A stretch of DNA of 64,000 nt, taken from Latilactobacillus sakei (GTDB lineage: Bacteria > Bacillota > Bacilli > Lactobacillales > Lactobacillaceae). Shown here one piece after another: positions 42,940 through 52,022 of the stretch. The stretch spans positions 186,001-250,000 of the forward strand of contig CP025839.1 of assembly GCA_002953655.1 (NCBI GenBank). The letters are read 5' to 3'. The first letter of the stretch is position 1, and every line of letters begins with the position of its first letter. A program made the translations under genes and the position numbers. The notes below the pieces were generated by a model. The model was not told where the DNA came from. It searched no databases and saw only the letters and a list, made by a program, of their open reading frames with translations.

Positions 42940-43989
42940 ATGTTTAAACGTTTGAATGGGTTGTGGTTTTGCTTATTAGTCGGTTTATTAACCGTTCAAA
43001 CTAGCAGGTCAGTCTTTGCCAAGAGTGATGGGATGGCAATCCCAGCCGAGCAGAAGGCGACATTCATGTTAAGACCAGAATTACCCAAAGATAATCTGGG
43101 AGGGAAGCAGCTAGGGTACTTTAATCTGAATTTGAAGGGTGGACAGCAACGGACTGTATTTTTAAAAGTCTTTAACCCAACTGCCCAACCGTTGATAATC
43201 TATGGGCACGTCAAAGATGCGACCACTAATGATAATGCGACGGTTGATTATCTAGGTAACAATCCGATTGATCGGCAGTTATTAAAACGGCCGGGAAGTC
43301 AATGGGTTAAGGTAGCACGAGCAACAAAAATACAGCCCAATGAAACAAAAAGGTTAAAAGTTACAATTAAAGCTCCCGCCAAAGGTTTTAAAGGGCAAAA
43401 AGCAACGGCAATCAATTTAAGTACCAACCAATTGGCGCAACAAAATGCTGTTGAAAATCATTATGTCTATGCAATCGGGTTAATCTTAAACGGCCAAAAA
43501 TTAACGGCTAAGGAACAACAGCCACTGCGTTCTACTGATATTAAGACGCGTTTTGTGAAACAAAAGCGGGCGGCGATTAGTGTTGCCATTGCCAATCCGA
43601 ACCCAGCTTATCTGAAATCAGCGACCATTAACGTTGATTTACAAAATCAACGATGGTCGTTGATTCGTTATCAAGATAAAAAAACAAACCGCAAAATTGC
43701 ACCAAATTCTCGCTTCTATGAAGATGTCCCACTAGGTGGCAAGCGATTAGTAGCGGGCGTTTATCGGATGACGCTAACAATTAAAACAGCGCACAAGCGA
43801 CAGATTATTCATAAGAATGTCGCAATTAGTAAGGGCCAGGCCCGCTACGTCAACCGAAATAACGATCAATATTTAAAATATCGCAATCTACTAGTGTTGG
43901 GCGGATTTGTGATTGTTTTATTAGGCGTTGTTGCAGGCTATCGGATTTTGAAAGAAAAGCATAAGAAGAGAGATGAGCACGATGATTGA
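42940..43989 (+). CDS. DUF916/DUF3324 WxL-partner membrane protein (CscA-type)
   Basis: A 349-aa protein with the same layout as its paralogue at 40737: signal peptide (~1-28), DUF916 (~35-165), DUF3324 (~170-300), membrane helix (~309-329) and a basic cytoplasmic tail (KEKHKKRDEHDD). GAAAGGAAGG precedes ATG 42940. Its 3' end overlaps the start of the MarR-like regulator, which ties that regulator to this module. Confidence 0.88.
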   Translation: MFKRLNGLWFCLLVGLLTVQTSRSVFAKSDGMAIPAEQKATFMLRPELPKDNLGGKQLGYFNLNLKGGQQRTVFLKVFNPTAQPLIIYGHVKDATTNDNATVDYLGNNPIDRQLLKRPGSQWVKVARATKIQPNETKRLKVTIKAPAKGFKGQKATAINLSTNQLAQQNAVENHYVYAIGLILNGQKLTAKEQQPLRSTDIKTRFVKQKRAAISVAIANPNPAYLKSATINVDLQNQRWSLIRYQDKKTNRKIAPNSRFYEDVPLGGKRLVAGVYRMTLTIKTAHKRQIIHKNVAISKGQARYVNRNNDQYLKYRNLLVLGGFVIVLLGVVAGYRILKEKHKKRDEHDD

Positions 43990-44401
43990 GAGTGAACGAA
44001 ATCAATATTTAGAAGGCTACCAATTATTAACAAGGTTAGAAAATGGTTTAAATACGATTGCTAAACGGCATGGTGTGAGCTTCAGCCAGTACTTAATTAT
44101 GAAACAAATTATTGAAAATAATTGTAATGAACCGTCATTGTTGGCACAAGCCTTTGCCATTTCGAGACCAGCGATGTCTCGAAAACTAACAGTCCTATTC
44201 CGTAGTGGCAAAATCGTAAAATTATATAATCTTAAAGATGAAGACCAAAGGGTAACGAGTTTGCAAGTTACTGCAGACGGTAAAGCTATTGTCACTGCTT
44301 TAAATAATGAATATGACGCTATATTATTACCTTACAGTCAAAAGAGTGATGCCTTGATGGCGCAATTCATCACCATTTCCAATCAGATATTAAGAAAATA
44401 A
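43982..44401 (+). CDS. MarR-like regulator of the WxL cluster
   Basis: A 139-aa winged-helix protein. Core: SFSQYLIMKQIIENN, the recognition helix AISRPAMSRKLTVLFRSGKIV and the wing LKDEDQRVTSLQVTADGKA. Asp-Gln-Arg in the wing is MarR-like. It overlaps the upstream DUF916 gene by 8 bp. ATG 43982 is preferred because GAGAG lies 9 nt upstream; ATG 43973 is the alternative. Two decayed paralogues lie at 51538-51864 and 54341-54712, each beside WxL-module genes, so this type of regulator seems to travel with the modules. Confidence 0.78.
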   Translation: MIESERNQYLEGYQLLTRLENGLNTIAKRHGVSFSQYLIMKQIIENNCNEPSLLAQAFAISRPAMSRKLTVLFRSGKIVKLYNLKDEDQRVTSLQVTADGKAIVTALNNEYDAILLPYSQKSDALMAQFITISNQILRK

Positions 44402-44498
44402 TTAATGAAGTATGAGAAAACTTCATAAAACAATAATTTACTCAATTAAATTACTGGTGTAAAATATTAATGGCATATTAAGGAGTGGAGGGACCGAG

Positions 44499-47420
44499 TT
44501 GTATCGAAAAAAATGGCTTAATAAAATACTAGTATTAGGATTAACGTTATTTTTCGTAGGATCAGGTTTGGCATGGGAAGTTACTCAGAGCGATGCTACA
44601 GAGGCCACTGATAACAGTGTCGCAACTACTAGTCAGTCAGGTAGTAACACTAATAGTGTCGCAAGTCGCGAATCAAGCGATACACTCGATTCAGAAACAA
44701 CTAAGATTGCGCCTGAAACAAAAGGTGAATCGACCAATCCTATTAAAGTCGTACCGCCATTGACCAAGGCCCAACCGCAAGTGACACAAAAGGTGGCGCG
44801 CGCAGCAACCACCTATAAAATCCAAGATTTGATTGATCAAGGGGTCGTTAAAACGACTGTCACTTGGGATGTTTATAGTCAATCAGAAGACGATATCTCT
44901 CAAGGCTATACAGGAACCTACTATCCTAAAAAAATAGAATTTTCCGTACTGCCTAATAATGTGTTACAACCAGGCGATACGATCAGTTTCAGTGTCCTTA
45001 GATATACTGGGAAATTAAGTGGTCAGGGACCGGTTACGATGGCCAGTGTCTCACTCGCGGGATTAGGGCAATATGACGGTAAGTCCTTGGTATTGGGGAG
45101 TGAATACGTCCCCGATAAAGCGGTCGATGTATCGAGTGACTTGCCTAAGAGTTCAGGTGGGGTGGCAACTTTAACAAATGAAACAACGCCTGATTACACG
45201 GCGGCTTATGCCGGCAGTACGATTAATGGGACGAAATCATCGGTAACGGTCATTCCGGCCACGCATTTTAACGGTTTTCAAGTGACTAATGCGGCAGTTG
45301 GTTCTGACAAAAAAGGGACATTAACATTAAGTGGTTATACAAAAGACCAAACCTACTTCCAGTCAGCCTTAGATGGTACGCCTAACCTCAAAGGAGTCCC
45401 AACGGCTAATTACGTCCGGATTTATCGCATTAATAAAGATTCAGCACAAAATATTAATAAAGTTAGCTTTGATTTAAAAACTTACATGCCAGCGTTAATG
45501 CCGGATGGGCAACATATGGCTGCCAAGGCGGGGACAACTGGGCCGATGCTCTTCATTAAAGCCCCTGCAGCTGTGCCGATTAATAACAGCGGCAGTGTCG
45601 CTGCCGATGCGACCGACGATGAGATTATCGCTAAAACATCGCCGCAAACCTATGGTGTTTTGCATAATTCGGATGGTAGTATGACCCTGTATTTAAATTA
45701 TGGTAATTTGACGCGACCTTACGAGTTACCGGTTGATACGATCACCAAAGGGGTTATGAATAATTCTTGGGATGGAACTCAAGAGGGATTAGATTACGCA
45801 CTCAACCGGCTAGCGAATAATAATTATTCGGCCTTGGCGACCTCAACTTATTTCACAATGAATATTAGTTTTAATGATCCAAGTATTGAAAATACGGTCC
45901 AAGCAACGTACAAAGATACACTTAATAATACAGAAACGATTAATCAATCGTCATCACCGCCCAGTGCTTCAACCGATGGGCAAACCACAATTAAGGTGCA
46001 TTATGCTGATCAAAATGGTAAATACATCAAACCAATTGAAACCCATTATGGTTGGCCGGATACAGACAAATTACAAATCACAACGCAAGATTTAACAATT
46101 CCTGGTTATACGTTAGATAAGTCGAATCTGCCCAAAGGTGCTGATCCAGATACTGGTGCGCTCACTTTAAGTTATCCAAAAGAAGCGGGTAAAGTTGATG
46201 ATATTTTGTATCGTTTTATTCAAAATAAACAAAAAATTGACGTCACCTATATCGACGACACAACAGGGAAGCAATTAGCGACCGATACGATGTCAGGCGT
46301 TGTTGATGAAAATTCAAAATACAATACACAAACGAAATTAGCAGCTTATGAAAAACAAGGCTATCAATTAGTGAGTGATGAAACCAATGGTGCAACACTA
46401 CTGTTTAGCGACCAAGACCAGTCCTTTACAGTGCACTTAAAACATGCGATTAAAGCGGCCCCGGATGAAAGCAAGCAAGTCAAACGAACAATTCATTACC
46501 GCTACCAATCTGATAAGCAAGCGGCCCCAGATGTGGTTGATAAAATAACCTTTACAAGACATGATCAGATTGACCAAGTTACCAACCAATCGATTGGTTT
46601 TACGAAGTGGGTCGCAACAGAAGGGAAAACGATGTTTGCAAAACAGACGAGTCCGGTGATTAAAGGTTATACTGCCGATCAATTAACTGTTCCGGCGGTT
46701 GAAAATATTAATCAAGATTCAGCCGATATTACGACGACGGTCACTTACACAGGACAAGCGCAAAAAGCCACGGTTACTTATCAACGAAGCGATAATCAGG
46801 CCGTCATTCAAGTCGATCAATTAACCGGGGTCAGTGGCCAAACCAGTGATTATCGAACCGACGCCACTTTAGCGACCTTAGCGGATAAGGGCTATACTGT
46901 TGCCGATAATCCATATCCGAGCGACGGCTTAGTATTTGATGATGATGTGGCTGTCGATCAGAACGTGACGGTGTTATTGAACTACAATCCGTATTATAAC
47001 CGGGTCTATTTTAAATCAGTGCCTAGTGAGATGGACTTTGGCCAACATGCTTTGGCAAGTACGACTGAAAGCTATCAGCCAACAGTTAACCAAGCGTTAA
47101 GTATCCAAGATGAACGTGCACTGGGATCGAAGTGGACCTTGAAAGCAGTGCTCGTACAACCTTTTACAGGTGATACGCAAAAAGCGCCGCTCAAAGGTGA
47201 TTTAACTTATCAACGCGCCAATCAGTTACCAACGATGATTACGGCACAATCATCAATTATTGCGACGACTACAACAACGAGTCATGATCCGGTGGATATT
47301 TCCGGACAATGGCAGAATCAATTGGGGCCACAGTTAGTGGTGCCAGTCGGCGGTGCTTTAATTGATCAATACACAGCACAGGTCGAATGGACACTAGAAG
47401 ATGGTGTTGCTAATGAATGA
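44499..47420 (+). CDS. Large WxL-domain surface protein with MucBP-like repeats
   Basis: A 973-aa exported protein: signal peptide (~1-32), Thr/Ser spacer (~35-105) and a large N-terminal domain (~108-490) that I do not recognise. MucBP-like repeats follow (~497-575, 578-650, 665-750, 752-825; for example TIKVHYADQNGKYIKP and KIDVTYIDDTTGKQL). The C-terminal WxL-like domain (~830-973) has SKWTLKAV and VEWTLEDG. TTG 44499 follows GGAGGG. Promoter TTTACT-N17-TAAAAT lies at about 44439-44467. It heads the second csc-like module (44499-51433). Confidence 0.85.
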   Translation: MYRKKWLNKILVLGLTLFFVGSGLAWEVTQSDATEATDNSVATTSQSGSNTNSVASRESSDTLDSETTKIAPETKGESTNPIKVVPPLTKAQPQVTQKVARAATTYKIQDLIDQGVVKTTVTWDVYSQSEDDISQGYTGTYYPKKIEFSVLPNNVLQPGDTISFSVLRYTGKLSGQGPVTMASVSLAGLGQYDGKSLVLGSEYVPDKAVDVSSDLPKSSGGVATLTNETTPDYTAAYAGSTINGTKSSVTVIPATHFNGFQVTNAAVGSDKKGTLTLSGYTKDQTYFQSALDGTPNLKGVPTANYVRIYRINKDSAQNINKVSFDLKTYMPALMPDGQHMAAKAGTTGPMLFIKAPAAVPINNSGSVAADATDDEIIAKTSPQTYGVLHNSDGSMTLYLNYGNLTRPYELPVDTITKGVMNNSWDGTQEGLDYALNRLANNNYSALATSTYFTMNISFNDPSIENTVQATYKDTLNNTETINQSSSPPSASTDGQTTIKVHYADQNGKYIKPIETHYGWPDTDKLQITTQDLTIPGYTLDKSNLPKGADPDTGALTLSYPKEAGKVDDILYRFIQNKQKIDVTYIDDTTGKQLATDTMSGVVDENSKYNTQTKLAAYEKQGYQLVSDETNGATLLFSDQDQSFTVHLKHAIKAAPDESKQVKRTIHYRYQSDKQAAPDVVDKITFTRHDQIDQVTNQSIGFTKWVATEGKTMFAKQTSPVIKGYTADQLTVPAVENINQDSADITTTVTYTGQAQKATVTYQRSDNQAVIQVDQLTGVSGQTSDYRTDATLATLADKGYTVADNPYPSDGLVFDDDVAVDQNVTVLLNYNPYYNRVYFKSVPSEMDFGQHALASTTESYQPTVNQALSIQDERALGSKWTLKAVLVQPFTGDTQKAPLKGDLTYQRANQLPTMITAQSSIIATTTTTSHDPVDISGQWQNQLGPQLVVPVGGALIDQYTAQVEWTLEDGVANE

Positions 47421-47550
47421 TTTTCGAAAATTTGAATGCCGATTTAAATTAGAAAAAAATTATGAAAAACGCTTATGCTATAGTGCCATTAAGGTTAATG
47501 ATTGCGATAATCAAAAGTTGAGTTGTAAAAAGAGTGGGGGTGGTTAGCAG

Positions 47551-47853
47551 TTGCGCTGGTTAAAAAACAAATCAAGATTTGTGATGCTAATGTTGATTAT
47601 CGGAAGCGGCCTAATCATCGTATACCCAACTCACACAAGTGCTAACGCACAAACAACGACTAAGAGTGTTGCACGAGTTGGCTTTTACGAAACAGGTCAA
47701 GCACACAAACAAGTACCAATACAAACCGAAACAAAACAGCATGCTAGATTGCCACAAACTGGGGCAAGCTCAGTCGAGTTAAGCACGATTGTGGGCATTG
47801 TTTTACTGATTGGTAGTTTAGGATTATTCAAACAAAGACGGGGGAATTTTTAA
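47551..47853 (+). CDS. Small LPXTG-anchored surface protein (CscD-type)
   Basis: A 100-aa protein: signal peptide (~1-33), a short VARVGFYETGQ segment, then the sortase motif LPQTG (~68-72), a membrane helix and a basic RRGNF tail. This is the small LPXTG partner typical of csc clusters. The start is TTG 47551, with GGGGGTGG 7 nt upstream. It is 1 bp before the next WxL gene, so the two are coupled. Confidence 0.85.
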   Translation: MRWLKNKSRFVMLMLIIGSGLIIVYPTHTSANAQTTTKSVARVGFYETGQAHKQVPIQTETKQHARLPQTGASSVELSTIVGIVLLIGSLGLFKQRRGNF

Positions 47854-47854
47854 A

Positions 47855-48445
47855 ATGAAGAAATTTATGATGAGTACTTTATTATTGAGCGGGATGTTAA
47901 GCATTTCAATGGGCCAAGTACATGCGGCTGATACTGATAGCCACGATACAACTGGTAAGGTTGGTTTCAAAACACCAGATACTGGTGGGTTAACAATGAC
48001 GAATACTAATGATTTAGATATTGATTTTGGTTCAAATCCAATTTCAGCCGATGACAAGACCTATACGAATGTCAACGACGCTAAGGCAACTGTTCAAGAT
48101 ATTCGTGGGACAGCAACTGGTTGGACGTTAACAGTTGCCCAAAAGGCACAATTTAAAACGGCTGATAGCGATGAATTAACGGGTGCGCAAATAACAATCA
48201 AAACACCAACCCTAGATACGACTTCAACAGCCACAGCTACGGTTGATCAAAATTTAGTCTTAACAACTGATAACACAGCTCATAAAATAATGGGCGCTAC
48301 TGCAGGTGAAGGTAACGGGACAGCGATTGCCGATATGAATACTGGTTCAGTGTCATTAGATGTTCCTGGTAAGACGGTCAAAGTGGCTAAGGATTATACA
48401 ACAATGTTGACTTGGAATTTAGCGGACGTACCAGCTAATAATTAA
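47855..48445 (+). CDS. WxL-domain surface protein (CscB-type)
   Basis: A 196-aa secreted protein: signal peptide (~1-24, VHA) and a WxL domain with TGWTLTVA and the terminal motif MLTWNLADVP. It follows the LPXTG gene by 1 bp and is followed by a hairpin and then the DUF916 gene. It completes the minimal csc set (WxL, LPXTG, DUF916). Confidence 0.9.
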   Translation: MKKFMMSTLLLSGMLSISMGQVHAADTDSHDTTGKVGFKTPDTGGLTMTNTNDLDIDFGSNPISADDKTYTNVNDAKATVQDIRGTATGWTLTVAQKAQFKTADSDELTGAQITIKTPTLDTTSTATATVDQNLVLTTDNTAHKIMGATAGEGNGTAIADMNTGSVSLDVPGKTVKVAKDYTTMLTWNLADVPANN

Positions 48446-48463
48446 AAACGACATAAAATAATT

Positions 48464-48498
48464 AAGATAGATGAGGCTAATTTAGTCTCATCTATTTC
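48464..48498 (+). terminator. Terminator-like hairpin after WxL gene
   Basis: AGATAGATGAG/CTCATCTATTT with an inner CTAA/TTAG, T-rich at the end. It may set a higher transcript level for the WxL gene than for the genes after it. Confidence 0.65.
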
Positions 48499-48530
48499 TG
48501 CTTATCGGAAAAAGACAAGGGGATTAGAAT

Positions 48531-49595
48531 ATGAAACGTAAATATCGTTTAATGGTCTGGGGACTCATCTTATTAATGGGCGTATTACTCAATATTAAAT
48601 CAGTAGATGCTGCTAACAACGCCGGTTTTGAAGTAATCCCAGTTGCCGCTAAGCAACAGTTAAACCATGAAGTAACCTATTTCGATTTAAAGTTAGCGCC
48701 AAACCAAGCCACAACGGTGACGGTAAATGTTAGGAGTACAAGTCAAAAGCCAATCACAATTGAGACCTCAGTGGCCCAAGCAACCACTAATACCAATGGG
48801 GTTGTTGAATATAAAGCATTCAAACAAAATAAAAGTTGGGGCCTACCTGCTGATATTGAAAAAGTTGTGACCACTGATCAAAGCAAAATTACATTACAAC
48901 CGGGTGAAGTAAAACCGGTGACCTACCAAATTAAGATGCCCCCAGAGACCTTTGATGGGGAGTTAGTGGGTGGCTTGAATTTTGTCAAAAAAGTGACCGA
49001 TGATCAAATGAAGACTGATAGTAGTATGGGTGTTAAGAATCAATATGCTTATACAATTGCGATGGTCTTACACGGTCGCCAAGAACTAACCAGAAATAAA
49101 ATGAGTCTTGGTAAGATAACAACGCGGCAAATTAATAATCGCAATATCATCAGCATACCATTGAATAATCAGACTGCTGCCTTTTTAAATAAGGTGACAA
49201 CTAAGGTTACGATTACAAAACAGGGACAGTCGAAGGCGATTTATACGCAAAAGACAGCCGATGGTCAAATGGCGCCTAATTCGGTCTATGATTTACCCGT
49301 CAGAATTGGGGAAACAGCTTTCAAACCAGGTCGTTATACGGCAAAAGTCGCCGTGACGTCTAAGCAACAGCATTGGCAATTCATCAAAGATTTTACGATT
49401 ACTAGAAAACAAGCTCGGCATTATAATCAAAAAGCGGTGCTTAAAGAAGACGATTCCTGGTTAGGGCTAAGTCTGATCATTATCGGCATAGTATTGTTAT
49501 TAATTTTAATCATTGTGATTTATTGGCGGAAACAACGTCGTATCAAACTATTGGAAAGTGAATTAGCCGCTAGTAAACGAGACAGCAATCAATAG
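48531..49595 (+). CDS. DUF916/DUF3324 WxL-partner membrane protein (CscA-type)
   Basis: A 354-aa protein with signal peptide (~1-27), DUF916 (~30-155), DUF3324 (~160-300), membrane helix (~308-330) and a charged tail. Third such protein in the window, serving the second module. AAGGGG precedes ATG 48531. The Mga-like regulator starts 19 bp downstream. Confidence 0.88.
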   Translation: MKRKYRLMVWGLILLMGVLLNIKSVDAANNAGFEVIPVAAKQQLNHEVTYFDLKLAPNQATTVTVNVRSTSQKPITIETSVAQATTNTNGVVEYKAFKQNKSWGLPADIEKVVTTDQSKITLQPGEVKPVTYQIKMPPETFDGELVGGLNFVKKVTDDQMKTDSSMGVKNQYAYTIAMVLHGRQELTRNKMSLGKITTRQINNRNIISIPLNNQTAAFLNKVTTKVTITKQGQSKAIYTQKTADGQMAPNSVYDLPVRIGETAFKPGRYTAKVAVTSKQQHWQFIKDFTITRKQARHYNQKAVLKEDDSWLGLSLIIIGIVLLLILIIVIYWRKQRRIKLLESELAASKRDSNQ

Positions 49596-49613
49596 AGTGG
49601 AGCGAGTGCGTTA

Positions 49614-51056
49614 ATGGAATACTTATTGGAAGCAGAAGATTACCAAAGCCTTCTTTTATTTGCTTATATTGAATCCTCCCCAACGAATGTTGTTTCGGTT
49701 AAAATGATCGAAGATAAGTTTGATTTAACTTATTTTAAAGTTAATCGTTTAATGGGAGACTTAATTCAAGATTTAGAAAAATTAAATTTAGATCAGTATT
49801 TTTATATTGAAAAGGAAAACGGCGAGTATCATTATCGGAAAAATGGACTAGATTCAATTAACCGGTTATTGTGGGTTTATTGCCGGCGCTCGCTGAGCTT
49901 TAGTCTCATTGATTATATGCTCAAACATCAAGGGGCAACAATTGAGGAATTTTCAGATGCAGCCTATATTAGTTTGACCAAGGCTTATAAAGTTCGCAAA
50001 GCTGTTCGGACCTTCTTCAAGGCGTATCAAATTAAAGGATTTGATACTAAAAATGCGCATGATGAATTTCGATTACGATTAGTCTTAACCCAACTGTATT
50101 ACCATGCTTTTAAGGATTATGAATTGCCGTTTGAACCAGTTAAAGTTCAGCGCGCAGATTATTTGGTTAAGCTTATCGAAGAACAAGCAATCATCGCAAC
50201 TATGACCGATGCTAAGCGGGTTTTTCTTACCTTTTATTGCTTAATTGCCAGTACTCGTTTACATCAAGGCTTCGAGTTTAAAGTTGAACCAACTTGGCAA
50301 GCAAAGATTGATGAATACCGACTTCAGATTAAGCAAGTACAAGCGCAATGGCCTAAAGAAATGCTGCCAATTAGTACTGATGAGATTGGATATGTCCTAC
50401 AATTACTAGATATTTTAGATTGGGAAAAAGAACCGCATCAAAAAATTAATCTGTTGCCAGAAGATTTTAAAAAACGGGTTTTAACGATTTTACAGTCATC
50501 GTTTAGAATTCATCATGAACCGGTCCAACTAAACCTAAGTGATAGCCCAATCTTAGGTAAGCTATGGAAGCTTTGTCAGCGATATTACTACGATGATAAT
50601 ATTGTTTTGGATGGCTTTTTCAGCACTAACTTAAGTGTTTTTGAAGAGAACTATTATGAATTGTATCAAGGCTGTCTAAGATTTATTGATACGTTGGAGG
50701 AAGAACAGCTACTGAAAAAAGTGAAAAATCATAAAACTTTTATCATGGAGCTTGTGATGATTGCGTTGAATAATCTGGATTTTAAAGCACTTTCCCCCCG
50801 GATTACAGTGACCGTTAACTTTTCGCTAGGGATGCCATATAATCGGTTTATCGAGTCTAATTTACGATCATTACCTTTCAATAATATTCAAATTAATAAC
50901 CAATATTCGGCGGAAACGGATATTTATTTATCAGATGTGCTGAGTCGACATGTTAAATCTGACTATGTTATTTGGAATAGTCCCCCCAATGCAATTGATT
51001 GGGAAGTTTTTGGTAATTTAGTGGCACGGATTAAGGAGGATAAACAATGCGATTAA
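49614..51056 (+). CDS. Mga-like helix-turn-helix regulator
   Basis: A 480-aa regulator resembling the Mga/AtxA group: two N-terminal HTH regions (~20-60 and ~100-135, EEFSDAAYISLTKAYKVRKAVRTFF), a long helical middle, and a C-terminal EIIB-like part (TVNFSLGMPYNRFIESNLRS...). Mga-type proteins activate surface-protein genes in Gram-positive cocci, so it is a natural activator of the WxL cluster. It overlaps the downstream small secreted protein gene by 10 bp. Confidence 0.82.
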   Translation: MEYLLEAEDYQSLLLFAYIESSPTNVVSVKMIEDKFDLTYFKVNRLMGDLIQDLEKLNLDQYFYIEKENGEYHYRKNGLDSINRLLWVYCRRSLSFSLIDYMLKHQGATIEEFSDAAYISLTKAYKVRKAVRTFFKAYQIKGFDTKNAHDEFRLRLVLTQLYYHAFKDYELPFEPVKVQRADYLVKLIEEQAIIATMTDAKRVFLTFYCLIASTRLHQGFEFKVEPTWQAKIDEYRLQIKQVQAQWPKEMLPISTDEIGYVLQLLDILDWEKEPHQKINLLPEDFKKRVLTILQSSFRIHHEPVQLNLSDSPILGKLWKLCQRYYYDDNIVLDGFFSTNLSVFEENYYELYQGCLRFIDTLEEEQLLKKVKNHKTFIMELVMIALNNLDFKALSPRITVTVNFSLGMPYNRFIESNLRSLPFNNIQINNQYSAETDIYLSDVLSRHVKSDYVIWNSPPNAIDWEVFGNLVARIKEDKQCD

Positions 51057-51433
51057 ACTCATTATTGTGGGTGACGCCAATGCTTTTTTCAGCAGTTGCT
51101 TTTTTTAATCAGATTGATACACAAGCTAAAGTGAAGGTGGAGATGGCGACTGCAATGTCGTCCGCTAATCAACAATTAGGAAATAATCAGGATAGTGTTA
51201 GTATCGGGTTTTATCGAAAAAAGCCTAAAGAAGATCATCACTACTCGCTTTTGAATACGCCGGTCGATTATGCACCAACTAGACAGCAACTGAAGCATCT
51301 ACCAGTCTATTTACCGCCAGTTGATATTGAAATTTATTATTTGGGTCAGCTTTATCGGAATATTTCTGGGACGTTAATTTTTGGAGGGCGTATGCCATCT
51401 AAGACACTATTAGAACGACCATTAAAACAATAA
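51047..51433 (+). CDS. Small exported protein, probably a frameshifted CscD-type anchor protein
   Basis: A 128-aa protein: signal peptide (~1-27) then SIGFYRKK, which echoes the VGFYETG segment of the LPXTG protein at 47551. It has no LPXTG motif or membrane helix in this frame. In another frame, positions 51321-51377 encode a hydrophobic helix ending in Arg and a stop (LILKFIIWVSFIGIFLGR). I infer that a frameshift detached the membrane anchor. ATG 51047 has AAGGAGG upstream and is translationally coupled to the Mga-like gene. If the frame is intact as given, the product would be secreted rather than anchored. Confidence 0.6.
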   Translation: MRLNSLLWVTPMLFSAVAFFNQIDTQAKVKVEMATAMSSANQQLGNNQDSVSIGFYRKKPKEDHHYSLLNTPVDYAPTRQQLKHLPVYLPPVDIEIYYLGQLYRNISGTLIFGGRMPSKTLLERPLKQ

Positions 51434-51537
51434 TAGCGAAAAAAATGGTCCAAATTGAAGGACTCCAATATTATTGGAACCCTTCATAGTATTAAGCGAA
51501 TAGTATTTTGAAACAACCGTTATTTCGAAACAATTAA

Positions 51538-51864
51538 ATAGTTTGTGTCGGACGTATTGTATGACGTTTGAGCAATTCTTATTTTATAACAATTAGCTCA
51601 ATACGGTACGCAATCACCTAGCGAATTGGCAATTAAGTCTAATACGTCAGGGACAATTGTGCCCCGGAAACTCAATACGCTAAAAGATAAAGGCTTGATT
51701 AAAAAACACGCGGTACCCGGTTAGATCAACGGGTAGTCAGCGTTTCAATGACTGAACTGGGGCAAATGGTGTATGAACAACTCTCTGCTGAATTAGCAAA
51801 TTGGTTTCAAGAACAACAAGCTAAACAAACCGCCACTTTTAAACGTTTCTTACTAGTTGGTTAA
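51538..51864 (+). pseudogene. marR-like pseudogene 1
   Basis: Broken reading frame of a MarR-like protein: TFEQFLFYN, then after a shift QLAQYGTQSPSELAIKSNTSGTIVPRKLNTLKDKGLIKKH, a stop (TAG) near 51721 and, after another shift, LDQRVVSVSMTELGQMVYEQL. At least two frameshifts. The pieces align with the intact regulator at 43982, and GTQSPSELA is shared with pseudogene 2. It ends ~160 bp before the CoA-disulfide-reductase-like gene. Confidence 0.75.
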
Positions 51865-51896
51865 CTAGCTAGCATATGACTGATAGACCAGATTTG

Positions 51897-51935
51897 AAGA
51901 GTGTAGACAAAACTTTTTTGTTGGCACTCTTTTTT
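51897..51935 (+). terminator. Rho-independent terminator
   Basis: AAGAGTG...CACTCTT stem with an inner AAAC/GTT and T6 tail. It ends the marR remnant. Confidence 0.75.
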
Positions 51936-52022
51936 AGCTGCTACGTCAGCTGTTAGGAATGGTTTATTTTTTTAGGTGGATAGGTTATATTGATGGTTAA
52001 TAAGTGAAAGTTGGTGACTGTG

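Noticed and set aside
49600-49612. GAGTGCGTT before the Mga-like gene as a seventh structured repeat
   Set aside because: Only the 9-bp border matches; no closing GCAC arm or core nearby.
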